Positions 10,782 through 20,270 of a stretch of DNA of 30,000 nt are shown in pieces (positions within the stretch are counted from its first letter, which is position 1; each line of letters starts with the position of its first letter). The DNA is from Chromera velia (taxonomy: Eukaryota; Sar; Chromeraceae), in the NCBI GenBank assembly GCA_018398765.1, contig JAHBMJ010005166.1, positions 1,380 through 31,379 of the forward strand, in the 5' to 3' direction. The notes beneath the pieces were generated by a model. The model was not told the origin of the DNA and searched no databases. It saw only the letters and a list, made by a program, of their open reading frames with translations. The position numbers were made by a program, and so were the translations under genes.

Positions 10782-11186
10782 CTAACTCCAACTGGCGTTG
10801 GAGCGCGTTGGAGCCGAATCTTGATCAAGAGAGTGCACTTTCTTCAATAAGAGATCATTCAGAGACTTGATCTGATCTTCATGTTTATGAAGCCTCTGTT
10901 CAAAATTGTTTACGCACTCCTTGAGCTGGGAGTTCTCTTCACGCAAGGCGGTCCTAATCCGGTTTAGCCATACTGTCAGCATCTCACTATGGTTATCCGA
11001 CTCATCCTTTGTCATGTTTTCAAAAATGAGACGGGAAGTTGAAATCCTTAAAAGTTGAACAAAGGTTTCTCCACGGTGGGATGACGACAGAGCTTGGGAA
11101 AACAACGACCAGGAACTGTGCCTCCTGAAGAATGAGAGGAGTTCAGAGTTGGTCAGAGTTGGTAGTACACTAGAGACCCCAGACAT
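10782..11186 (-). CDS. Hypothetical coiled-coil protein, possibly a retroelement gag remnant
   Basis: A true ATG at 11186 opens 134 codons ending in TAG. The first half is LTNSELLSFFRRHSSWSLFS-like, with mixed hydrophobic residues. The second half (about residues 70-125) is a likely coiled coil: NRIRTALREENSQLKECVN, then HKHEDQIKSLNDLLLKKVH, with leucines at heptad-like spacing. No family is recognised. The frame continues downstream with frequent stops. Its position in AT-rich sequence between transposon relics, and the helical coiled-coil build, make a gag-like fragment plausible. It could equally be an orphan ORF; no expression signal was seen. Confidence 0.3.
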   Translation of the reverse strand: MSGVSSVLPTLTNSELLSFFRRHSSWSLFSQALSSSHRGETFVQLLRISTSRLIFENMTKDESDNHSEMLTVWLNRIRTALREENSQLKECVNNFEQRLHKHEDQIKSLNDLLLKKVHSLDQDSAPTRSNASWS

Positions 11187-12671
11187 AGTACATAATCGTA
11201 ATCAACTACATAATCTAGTACATAGTCAACCAGAACAACATTATATTATTTTTTATATAAAGAAGATTACGATTCATAAATTTAATACCATCTAGCCGAC
11301 AGTGTTAAATCATGTAAAATTAACTCACTGTGACTCACATACATTTAATTTTTTGTTCCACCAACTTCAACACAAATATGCATATCGACGATGATAGTCA
11401 TCTAAGAAAGTCATAGTCTCGTGATTAAGGAAGCGAACCCCGTTTGGCACGATAAGTTTAATTACCAGAAGAAAGACAAGTGGCCCTTGAAGTGGGCCGG
11501 CAAACGACATGTGGCATGCACTTTGGTCGCGCTGTTCACTTAAATGTGCAGATCGAATTCGATACGAAGACTGCCTGACTGTTTGAAGACTGCAGTGATA
11601 AGAAAGGCGGCGTGACTGCAGCGATACGCATGCTTGAAAAGCACCGTCAGAATTGAGTGCGCGATTTGTTTTTGGATCAACCAACGGACATCCAATGCAG
11701 TGGCATGCACCCTGAGGTGGTCAAAAGCTCCTTCCATTATTCCAGTGTAAGCCCTTGCAGGCCCAGCACATGCAATTTTCGTTTCATTTCAATTTTATTG
11801 GAGCCTGAGTGCTTTGAGCTCCCTTCCCTCCTTTCAACCCCGTTTCATCCGAAAGGACAATCGAAGAAGAAAAGAGAGTCTCAAACCCCATTACTTGATG
11901 TCCCCACCCACGCAACTGCCAATGCAAGCAGGGACAAGATGCAGCGGGAAGGAGTCGAAGACCATCACGCGCACAACAGCAACATGGGGCCTGCACGGCC
12001 AAGCGCTCTGTCTGTCTGTTTGATCATGCATTCAGACTGACCAAGTTGAACGGAACGCACTTGTACATTGTGTGTGTGTATGTGTGTGTGTGTGTGTGTG
12101 GGACACGACAAGATGCTTGAAGACCTTTCGTTGCATGATGACACTGACTTATGTCTTTTCCTTCTCTCCTCCCTCGGTCCTTTTCTCTTGACAGTCATTC
12201 ATGCGCCTGCATCTGGAAGGAATGAACAGGCAGACCATGCATGCATCGTAAAAATAGGCAAAGATGCTGCTTGCTCTCTTGAACAAACACACCGATAGAG
12301 ACACAAAGGCACGGACAAAATTCGTTTCTGACACAGAAGGAGGTGAGATGCATGCTCCCTTTGCATATGCTTGCTTGTTTGTTTGCGTGTGTTTTCTTCA
12401 CCTCCTTTCTTCCGTTCCCTTTTCGTCCCAGCGCTTGACCTGCGTCTTCACTCTAGATCTCTTCTTTTTTCTCCGAAACTGCACAGAATTGCAGTGTGTT
12501 TGCCCCACCTCTACTCTCTCCCTCACTTTCCCGCCGGCTTTGCTCTTGCCGGCAACAGCTGAGAAAGAGAAAGAGGGAGAGAGAAAGAACCAACGGCAAG
12601 GAGAAGGCGAACCAACCGGCTTCTTCACACACACACACCCGGCGGCAGGCAGGCTGAGAGAGGAAAGAGGG

Positions 12672-12716
<45 letters not shown>

Positions 12717-13403
12717 TCCTCAAGAAGTTGAATCGAGGAGGGGAGCAGTAGGAACAGAAGACGCAAAAATTGAAAAAGGGCAGTCACACCCATGTAAAGT
12801 TTTATTCACATTCTTTTCTTACGAATCACAACTTCTCTCTTTACCTCTCTCCATGCATTGCGAACTGCCAAGCAGCAAGTAGCCACCTACAGCCCACAGC
12901 AGGTCGACCAGAGAGGCAGACAGCAAGAGAGGAAGGAAAAGAGGATGGATCGATGACACACCCGCAGTGAGTGCATACCTTTGGACCCTTTCCCGCCCCG
13001 ATTGATTCTCTATTTTTGCAAACAAAGGAAATTAAAGAAAAAGGGTGGAGAAAGTTAGCACCAGCTAAGCACTTTCCACACTTTGATTCTCTTCTCTGCC
13101 TGGAAGGCTCTCTTTTTTTTTCATTCATTGAGAAAAAGGGGAGAAAGAAGAGGGTAGGGGGGAAGAGAAGAAAGGACGAAGGCAACAACTCGAATTGAAT
13201 TCAACAAACGAAGGCGTCCGTCTGTCCATCGCTTCATCCGTCCATCCCTCTCTCTCCCACCCTTTCTATCAGACCGCCTAGCTCCCTCCCGCACACCTGT
13301 TTCATCTATTCTCTTGTCTGTCCTCTTTTCCCTTCCTGCCATCCACTCATGCTTCATGCACCTTTAAATCTTCTCATGCCCACACACAGGCAGACAGACA
13401 GAC
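11187..13403. other. Gene-free stretch with GT and GA microsatellites
   Basis: AT-rich up to about 11350, then mixed sequence. A GT repeat lies at about 12069-12101 and a GA repeat at about 12673-12713. GACA units abut the aquaporin stop codon (13390-13402). Open frames here show no conserved motif on either strand. Confidence 0.6.
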
Positions 13404-14369
13404 TTAGACTTCCTCAGTAGCAGTACGAGTAAACACGGCTGCACTGTCATTCAAAGCAGACGTCTCTCCTCCCGACCCTGCCACCTGGGAGGATCTTGTA
13501 GTTGCTGCCCTCTGCACAGGCGCAGGGGCAGAAGAGTCCTTCACAATCTCCGGGATGGCACTGTCCTTCTCAGGAGGAGGGGGCGTCCTGTCCACAGGGC
13601 CCTTGTGCAGGATGGCAGTCACGCCTGCAGCAAGTGCAGCCCCGGCCAGCGGCCCGGCCCAGTAGATCCACCAGGAGGTCATCAGGTCTTCTTCGTTGGC
13701 GGGGTCAGCGGCGAGGGACACCATGGCCGGACCGAATGTGCGTGCGGGGTTGATCGAGCACCCAGTGAAGGGCACGAGGACCATGTGGGAGATGGCGACT
13801 GCCAACCCGATGGCAAAGGGGGGCTGCGAAGGTTGGGCAGGGGAGCGGGTGTCGATGGCGGTTTGCACGACCACCTTGCAGAGAAGGAATGTGCCCATGA
13901 TCTCAAGGACAAAACCATTCCACTCGTTCACGCCCTTGCTGAGGGTAGTGGCAGCAAGAAGGAAGGGTGGGTATGCCCCTTCGTTTAGGGGGTCATCCTT
14001 AAGAGCGCTGGTGGCAGCCCACACCAGCAAGGCGCCCAGGAGGGACCCTGCGAACTGGGCAGTCCAGTAGAGGGCGGCGCGGATGGGGGACACTTTCCGG
14101 AGGATGAGGAGACAGAAGGTGACTGCGGGGTTGATGTGGGCCCCACTGATCTGGGCAGTCGACCAGGCAAGCACAGCGATAGAGAGACCGAAGGCGAGGG
14201 GCACTGTAGGGAGAAGAGGAGCCTCAAGGAACTTGCAGGCGATGACAGAGGAGCAGCCCATGAAGACAAAAGTGGCCATGTTGACAAATTCAACCAAAGA
14301 GGCTCTTGTCAGATCCTCAGGGGTGTCCTGGAGGACGCGAAGCTTCACTCCTCTAATTCTCGCAAACAT
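13404..14369 (-). CDS. Aquaporin (major intrinsic protein family), water-channel type
   Basis: Intronless, 321 residues. It forms a six-helix membrane channel for water or small neutral solutes. The two half-helix signatures are SGAHINPAVT (NPA at 80-82) and TGCSINPARTFGPA (NPA at 207-209). The selectivity-filter positions, aligned by eye to animal AQP1, are F60, H195, C204 and R210, the set of strict water channels. The Thr and Ala of NPARTFGPA and the WIYWAGP segment also favour aquaporin over glycerol facilitator, which would have Asp/Arg there. Helices lie at about 28-46, 55-72, 97-120, 150-170, 185-202 and 232-254. The tail after 255 is long, Pro/Ser/Thr-rich and cytoplasmic, a likely regulatory region. 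The start is the first ATG, directly before the conserved core. The cellular membrane cannot be told. Confidence 0.95.
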   Translation of the reverse strand: MFARIRGVKLRVLQDTPEDLTRASLVEFVNMATFVFMGCSSVIACKFLEAPLLPTVPLAFGLSIAVLAWSTAQISGAHINPAVTFCLLILRKVSPIRAALYWTAQFAGSLLGALLVWAATSALKDDPLNEGAYPPFLLAATTLSKGVNEWNGFVLEIMGTFLLCKVVVQTAIDTRSPAQPSQPPFAIGLAVAISHMVLVPFTGCSINPARTFGPAMVSLAADPANEEDLMTSWWIYWAGPLAGAALAAGVTAILHKGPVDRTPPPPEKDSAIPEIVKDSSAPAPVQRAATTRSSQVAGSGGETSALNDSAAVFTRTATEEV

Positions 14370-15766
14370 TTTTTCAGTCTCTGGTTCTTGTTAATAAATA
14401 CTTGGATGATTTTTTGTCTTCCCTTTCGGGAACAAAAATGTGCCGAGAGCACGACTGTGAGTTGTAATAAAACAAGACTGCAAGCAGCCAGCAAGTCAAA
14501 TTGAGTAAGCGAAGCCGGAACTTTGGTCAAACCACGCCGATTGAGATAGATTCTTCAAGAAGGGTCAGACTGAGATGTTTTTTTCAGTGCAGAGACTGAC
14601 AGAGTGACTGAAAACGAAAACTCCTTTGAACCAAGCTTTACGTATATTAATATACGGATGGAGCTTGCAGAGTCAAGGGCGGCTCAGAGAGTTTCACAGG
14701 GACTTTGGAACTCAAAAAAGTATTGAGAGGGTGTGCCATGGTGTGCCAATGCAACGAGATCCAGTGAACGAGTTCAGCTTGGAAGGAGACGGCACTTATT
14801 TTTGGAAAATTAAAAACCTCCGCCAAAAACCGCGTGCTGGAGAAGGGGCCTGTAAAGCGAAAAAAAAAGACATTGAAGTTCTCGCGGGCGCGCAAATTCA
14901 GTGTTGACAAAAAAAAAGTGGCGCTGCTGTTATCTGCTGTTGACGCGAGGAGGAGTCCGTGGATGTCCGTGGAAAGGTTCCTTTTATATTCCTTTTATTA
15001 GTAATTGGCTCGGTTCGCAGTGCATGATCGTCAAACCATTGCGGTTCTCAGTTGCGCAGTCGGCAGACGGTCCGTCCAGGTTGGAAGGCTGATGATAGAT
15101 GTAGATCGAGCGCCTCTCTCAGTCTGATTGACAGACAACATTTCCACAGCTTCCCAGCCGTCTCCTAGTTTTCTGTTCTCTTTTCTTTGAACCCGTATCC
15201 TCTTTGAGAAAACGCGTGAGCAGAAAGGCAAGGAAGCCCTTCTCGCAGCAAGAGGGTGCGAAATTCCAAAGACTGCGAGGAACGGAAGGGGTTGAAGCCC
15301 AAGGAACGAAGGAAGATTCACTTTCCCATTGAAACAAGTGGTCAGTCAACCCTTTTTTCGTTTTTGAAGGGAAAAGTGCACACAGTCATGTGATTAGCGA
15401 AGGAGGACAAAAGTATATCGAAGCAGGTCGACCATAGCACCCCTCGCAAAGCCCTGGAAGAAAACGAGCGCACGAATGCACAAATCACGCAGCCCGATTG
15501 AAAGGGATGGCCAGCGCGAAGAGGAAGGAATGAGAGGCAGACCGAGGACAGACCGAGGACGTTCTTTTATTTTTTTTTCCGTTGTGGGTCCAAAATCCTC
15601 CAAAAAGGAATTGACCGACACACACATTGGACCCTCCGGAGTTTCCTCTTTTGAGTTCATGCGGAAGGTCGCTGTCCTGCCTTTCCACCCATCTGTCTGT
15701 ATGCCTGCTTGCCTTCCGTTCCTCTATTCATTTATCTCCCCTCTTTCCGTCCTGCCGTCGTCTCTT
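14370..15766. other. Spacer upstream of the aquaporin, no gene seen
   Basis: Contains the presumed aquaporin promoter side (just above 14370) with no clear TATA box. Open frames on both strands lack conserved motifs. A small palindrome TATATTAATATA lies near 14643-14654. Confidence 0.5.
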
Positions 15767-15842
15767 CGTATGTATGTATGTATGTATGTATGTATGTATG
15801 TATGCGTCTGTCTGTTTGTCTGTCTGTCTGTCTAGTCTGTCT
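15767..15842. repeat. TATG then GTCT microsatellite
   Basis: About nine TATG units (15768-15805) pass into TCTG/GTCT units. Similar GTCT tails end each copy of the dispersed repeat just downstream. Confidence 0.9.
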
Positions 15843-15929
15843 GGCCAAACGAAGAAAGGAAAAAGCAGAAGAGAATGAAGAAAGAGAAAAAAGGAAAGAA
15901 AAGACGATTCAGTCTGTCTGAAACGTACC

Positions 15930-16483
15930 GTCTGTCTGTCTGTCTGTTATGTACATGAAGAAACGAAGGAAAAAAAAAAACATATAGTCTGTCTGGGAGA
16001 AGAAGACACATGTAGTCTGTCTGTTCATGAAGAAGAGGCAGGAAAGAAACCATGTCGTGATGTTCTTTTGTCTTTGTTGCTTTCTTTCTTTTTGTCTGTT
16101 GCGTTCATGAAGAAGAGGAGGGAAAGGAACCGCATAGTCTGTCTGTCTGTCGGCCCCACCCCTGTCTGAAGACCATGACGGTGCCGGTTCCCACGTGCAG
16201 TTTTTCTTTCTTTTTTTCTTTGTTGTTTTTTCTCGTCTTTTTCTTTTCTCTCTCTTGTCTTGAGTGGAAGCAGCAGAGGATAAACGTGTGATCACACCCA
16301 GTGATCATGTGAAAGTCTGTCGGGAGATGGAGAGGCAAGGGGCGCTTAACTCTCACCTTTCGGGCCCCCTGCCCACTTTGTCTGAGTTGTCGTGATGTTC
16401 TTTTGTCTTTGTTGCTTTCTTTCTTTTTGTTTGTTGTGTTCATGAAGAAAAGGAGGGAAAGAAACCATATAGTCTGTCTGTCT
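15930..16483. repeat. Cluster of dispersed repeat copies (copy B 16265-16483 and partial copies)
   Basis: Copy B matches copy A in the dioxygenase intron over its whole length. The TTCATGAAGAAGAGGAGGGA...AGTCTGTCTG module also occurs at about 15945, 16022 and 16107, and a longer partial (from GTCGTGATGTTC) at 16053-16151. Copy B contains a perfect inverted repeat, TGATCAC-ACCCA-GTGATCA. The arrangement looks like tandem insertion or duplication of one short family whose ends are GTCT repeats. Confidence 0.7.
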
Positions 16484-17162
16484 TCGGTAGTCTGTCTTCG
16501 GCCGTGTCTCTCTGTGGCTGTGTGTGTGTGAGAGAGAGAGAGGGAGAGGTACCTTCTCCACTTTGCTCGATGATCTGGAAAGCATTTTTTTTGCTTTTGC
16601 GCTCCGTTTTGAGCGCGATGAGTACAGATGCCTGTGCGTGACGGAAAAATGTGCTGGGTGTGTGTTTTGTTTTCATGTTTGTTCCTGACCTTTCTGGCTT
16701 GCGTGCAGGACGAAAACGGGACGAAAAAAGAGAAGAGGGGGAGCACGTAGAGAGGCGTGCGTCCACACACACACACGCACAAAAGGAGGACACTGAACAG
16801 AGCCTCTTGCTTCGCCCGCTGGTGAGGCAAAAGAGAAGGAGAGCAAAGAGAACGGGGAGGGAAGGTAGTGTCCTGCGAAACGATCAAGTATTTCCCTCAG
16901 TGATACACAAGTCAATAAACGACTTCAGGAAGAGACAGTGAAGAAGAGTGCAAGGAGGTGGAGCGAGAAAGAAAAGAAAGAAACAAAGAAAGGAAGGAAG
17001 GAAATCAAAGAAACGATCCCACAAGCTGACAGACTGACCGACAGTTAGAAACAGAGAGGCACACACACGCACTCTCAGGGGGGGGGCAGAAAAGCGGGAG
17101 AAAAAAGGGAGGGGCGGCCAGGATTTGTGTGTGAAAGGACGAAGAAATAATACAAAAAAGGA

Positions 17163-17198
<36 letters not shown>

Positions 17199-17212
17199 AA
17201 AGGGCCAGAAGA
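16484..17212. other. 5' flank of the farnesyltransferase gene, purine-rich
   Basis: No gene is seen. The plus strand becomes strongly purine-rich, ending in an AAAG tract (about 17161-17200) directly before the ATG at 17213. It probably contains the promoter and 5' UTR, but no TATA box is evident. Confidence 0.5.
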
Positions 17213-19039
17213 ATGGCCAAATACCGTACCTCTCTGTACCTGGACGGAGTGCCCACTCACACATCAACAGAGCAGCAGGAAACAGAGCAGTCCGTTCTGT
17301 CCATTTTCAAAAGTTTCATCGACTTACAACTGAAGGAGGATGAGGTATCGATCAAAAGAGCCGACCACATAGCCTTCCTCTCAAAGGCCCTCGAGGGCTT
17401 GCCAGAGAAGCTGGTCTCTCTCGACGCTTCTCGACCCTGGTTGTCCTTCTGGTCGCTCCATGCGTTGGAGCTCTTAGGGGGGTTGGGAGACAAAGAAAGA
17501 AAGGAGTTGCGTCCGCGTGTGAGTGCCTTTTTGAAAACTTGTCAGACTGCAACGGGGGGGTTTGGGGGGGGGCCTGGTCAACTGCCTCACTTAGCACCTA
17601 CTTATGCATCCATAGCCTCCCTGTTGATTGTCGGGGGTGAGGAGGCATTGTCTGTTGTTGACAGGGGTGCTCTGTATGCCTTCCTGCTCAGACAGAGAGA
17701 CGGGGAGACGGGGGGATTTCGAATGCATGAGGACGGTGAGCTGGACATGAGGGGGGCGTATTGTGCCATAGCGTCTGCTTCGATGTGTCAGATCCTTACG
17801 CCGCAGTTGACTGAGGGGCTGGTTGAGTATGTAAAGAGCTGCCAGACCTGGGAAGGGGGCATTGCGGGAGAGCCTGGGTTGGAGGCTCACGGGGGATACA
17901 GCTACTGTGGACTTGCGGCCTTGTCTATCATTGGGAAAGCGCAGGAGCTAGAGCTCGTCCGTCTGATTGACTGGCTAGTGCATAGGCAGATGGGCCTCGA
18001 AGGGGGGTTCTGTGGTCGGACGAACAAACTAGTCGACTCGTGTTACTCCTTTTGGCAGGGTGCTGCGTTCCCTTTAGTGAAGGAGGCACTTAGGATAAAA
18101 AAGATTCAAAGAGAAGGGAAGGCGGTGGGTGAGGCAGAGACAGAGACGGTTGGGGAGTTTTTGTGTAGTCAATTGGAGACCGTCCTTCTCGAGAGGGATC
18201 TGTTTTCGCCCTACCGTTTGCAGATGTACGTCTTCCTTTGTTGTCAGGAGACAGAGGCCAACAAGGGGGGGTTGCGAGATAAACCTTCGGCAAAGTGTGA
18301 CCTGTATCACTCCTGTTATTCGCTTTCAGGTCTGTCTGTTGCACAGCACGGACACCCTCTTCAGCAGGGGGGGTGGGAGGGGGGAGAGGGAGAGGGAGGG
18401 GAGTGTTTCCGGGGGGCGAGGGCGGAACAGGACAAAGCGGAAGATGTAGAGAGCGTTGGGAGAGATGGAGGAAATGCATCAGCAGATCAGCATGAGCCAG
18501 GCGGAAAGAATGCAAGTGAAAAGGAGAAGAACGGAAGTTTCCAAAAAGGAGCAGACAATTCACAATGCTCTTCTTCTTCTTCTTCTGCCTCTTCAGCTGC
18601 TGTCGCTCGGGGAGAAGACAGTAGAAGCAACAGCAAGCAGAGGAAAGGGGGAGGTGGGAAAGGGGGTGTGCAGTCGAATTCGAAATGGCCATTTGTTTTC
18701 GGGTCTCCTCAAAATCTTCTGGAGCCCACTTGTTTCTTCTATAACGTCTCCCCGATGCGAGCGCAAGAAGCTCGAGAGTACTTCTCGTCTCTGCCTCCTT
18801 TGCCCCTGTCCGTCTCGCAGCAGCAAGATGGCTCTCCGTCTTCCTCTGTGCCCCTCGCCCCCTCTCCTCCGTCTGTAGAAGGGGGACAGTCGATACCCAG
18901 TACTGGAATTCAACTGGCGGGTGCAGTGGACATCGGGGTCGGGGAAGGGAGTAGAGAGCTGGGGGGAGAGGAAGGGGCCGGAGTGACACAGTTTGTGGAT
19001 TGGCAGAGAGAGCTGCTGGACCGAGCTAGGTTCAGTTAG
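17213..19039 (+). CDS. Protein farnesyltransferase beta subunit
   Basis: Intronless, 608 residues. With an alpha subunit (not in this window) it would attach farnesyl to the Cys of C-terminal CaaX proteins in the cytosol. It has the prenyltransferase repeat barrel: RPWLSFWSLHALELLG (74-89), GGFGGGPGQLPHLAPTYAS (115-133), GGFRMHEDGELDMRGAYC (167-184), EGGIAGEPGLEAHGGYSYCG (214-233), GGFCGRTNKLVDSCYSFWQG (264-283). The zinc ligands are D275, C277 and H366, with Y365 beside H366 as in FTase. Diphosphate-site residues H226, R269 and K272 are present, and DLYHSCYSLSGLSVAQH marks FTase rather than geranylgeranyltransferase I. About residues 380-500 form a Gly/Glu/Ser-rich insert, after which LLEPTCFFYNVSPMRAQEA matches the usual C-terminal segment. 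Animal and yeast subunits are about 430-440 residues, so the insert explains the extra length. The ATG follows an AAAG tract. Confidence 0.93.
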   Translation: MAKYRTSLYLDGVPTHTSTEQQETEQSVLSIFKSFIDLQLKEDEVSIKRADHIAFLSKALEGLPEKLVSLDASRPWLSFWSLHALELLGGLGDKERKELRPRVSAFLKTCQTATGGFGGGPGQLPHLAPTYASIASLLIVGGEEALSVVDRGALYAFLLRQRDGETGGFRMHEDGELDMRGAYCAIASASMCQILTPQLTEGLVEYVKSCQTWEGGIAGEPGLEAHGGYSYCGLAALSIIGKAQELELVRLIDWLVHRQMGLEGGFCGRTNKLVDSCYSFWQGAAFPLVKEALRIKKIQREGKAVGEAETETVGEFLCSQLETVLLERDLFSPYRLQMYVFLCCQETEANKGGLRDKPSAKCDLYHSCYSLSGLSVAQHGHPLQQGGWEGGEGEGGECFRGARAEQDKAEDVESVGRDGGNASADQHEPGGKNASEKEKNGSFQKGADNSQCSSSSSSASSAAVARGEDSRSNSKQRKGGGGKGGVQSNSKWPFVFGSPQNLLEPTCFFYNVSPMRAQEAREYFSSLPPLPLSVSQQQDGSPSSSVPLAPSPPSVEGGQSIPSTGIQLAGAVDIGVGEGSRELGGEEGAGVTQFVDWQRELLDRARFS

Positions 19040-19647
19040 ATCATGTAATGATTATCCAATTAGTTGACTGAACCAGACCGATTGATTTGTAAGTAGATTG
19101 ATCGTGATCAATTTTAGCATGATGTAGTAGCATCAAATTGCCATCGATTGCTAAATTGATAATTGATTGTATCAGTCTAGGTATCAGTAGGAAGGATTAA
19201 TGTCTGATACTAGGCTATTACTAGCAATGATAGTAGTCATTAAAAAACTCATCACATACTGATTCCTAGACTGATTCATAAATTAAGTGACTTATTGATA
19301 TGAAAACAAAATAATGATTCTTTATTAATAAATAAATCCTTGCAATATAGTAACGTATAGGCCCTGCACTACATAAAAAAACAAAGCAAAAGATCGGAAA
19401 AACTTTTTTTTATTAATTTTTTTTTTTATCATAGCAGTCAACAGGCAAAGTGTGCCGCAAACAACTGTTGTTCAAGTGTTGCAGGAGTGTTGCGTAAAAA
19501 CTATATGTTTTTTGGTTGATAAATAAAAAAAAGAAAAAAAAGATTAGAAAGTTCAATATGGAAACTTTCTTTTTCTTTTTTCTTTTTTTGTTTATGTATG
19601 GAGTGCACAGCCTCAATAATAACTAGCCTAGTTCACAGATTACTAGA
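19040..19647. other. AT-rich spacer between the farnesyltransferase gene and the Ty3 element
   Basis: No gene. Overlapping AATAAA motifs at 19327-19336, about 290 bases past the stop codon, are candidate polyadenylation signals for the farnesyltransferase gene. A/T homopolymers fill 19400-19440 and 19500-19590. Confidence 0.45.
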
Positions 19648-20143
19648 TGTTAAGCATACGTAGAGCTAGCGTATAGGACTACGACTTCTACTTACGTGTA
19701 TCTACGTAAAGGTCTGTTCGTCTGGTCGTTCATCTTTCAACTCCTTTTAGAAAGATTTCAGGTTGGCTACTCAGAACAGATATGATCGGTCAGTCAGACT
19801 GCATTCGTGTACGCGTTGTGCATGTAGTATGGTATTCATCTGTATCAGTCTACTTAAATGCATGTCATCTCTGTATTTGCTGTGTCCATCTTTCTGACGT
19901 CTGTTCTGTCTCTGTGTCATTCCGTTTTGTGTGAACTCACTTCTGTGGTATTTCTTTTTCCATGTATTCATGCATGCATTGTAAACTGCATGAGCGCTCT
20001 GCATGTGTGCGCAGTGCTTATTGCCTGACCTCGCCTTGCGCTTTCTTTATTGCTCGGCGTGCGCGTATGAATTCTTTCTAGTCCTGCCTCGCGCTTTCTT
20101 TATCGCTCGGCGTGCATGCATAAATTCTTTCTGGTCCCCAACA
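19648..20143 (-). repeat. 3' LTR of the Ty3 element
   Basis: 496 bp, paired with 26089-26587. Both have TGTT...AACA ends. A 53-bp unit is tandemly duplicated at 20027-20079 and 20080-20132. Confidence 0.95.
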
Positions 20144-20170
20144 ACTACTCGGCCCCTTAACTCTGCTCGT
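20144..20170 (-). promoter_or_regulatory. Expected polypurine tract position, weak
   Basis: A Ty3 element needs a purine tract just upstream of the 3' LTR. On the minus strand this reads GAGCAGAGTTAAGGGGCCGAG, with only a short AAGGGG core. It is a weak match; the true tract may be degraded. Confidence 0.25.
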
Positions 20171-20270
20171 CCCTAAGCAGAACGCAAAAAGGAAAGAATA
20201 GAAAGGACCTCAGCATCAGCGTATGCAAATCAGCGCAATCATTACAAGGTTCCGAAAGTATGAAAATCAT

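Noticed and set aside
16105-16887. 260-codon minus-strand open frame
   Set aside because: Made of repeat copy B and purine/pyrimidine tracts; no domain.
18090-18989. 299-codon open frame antisense to the farnesyltransferase
   Set aside because: Shadow of the G-rich coding strand; Pro/Leu/Ser-rich with no motif.
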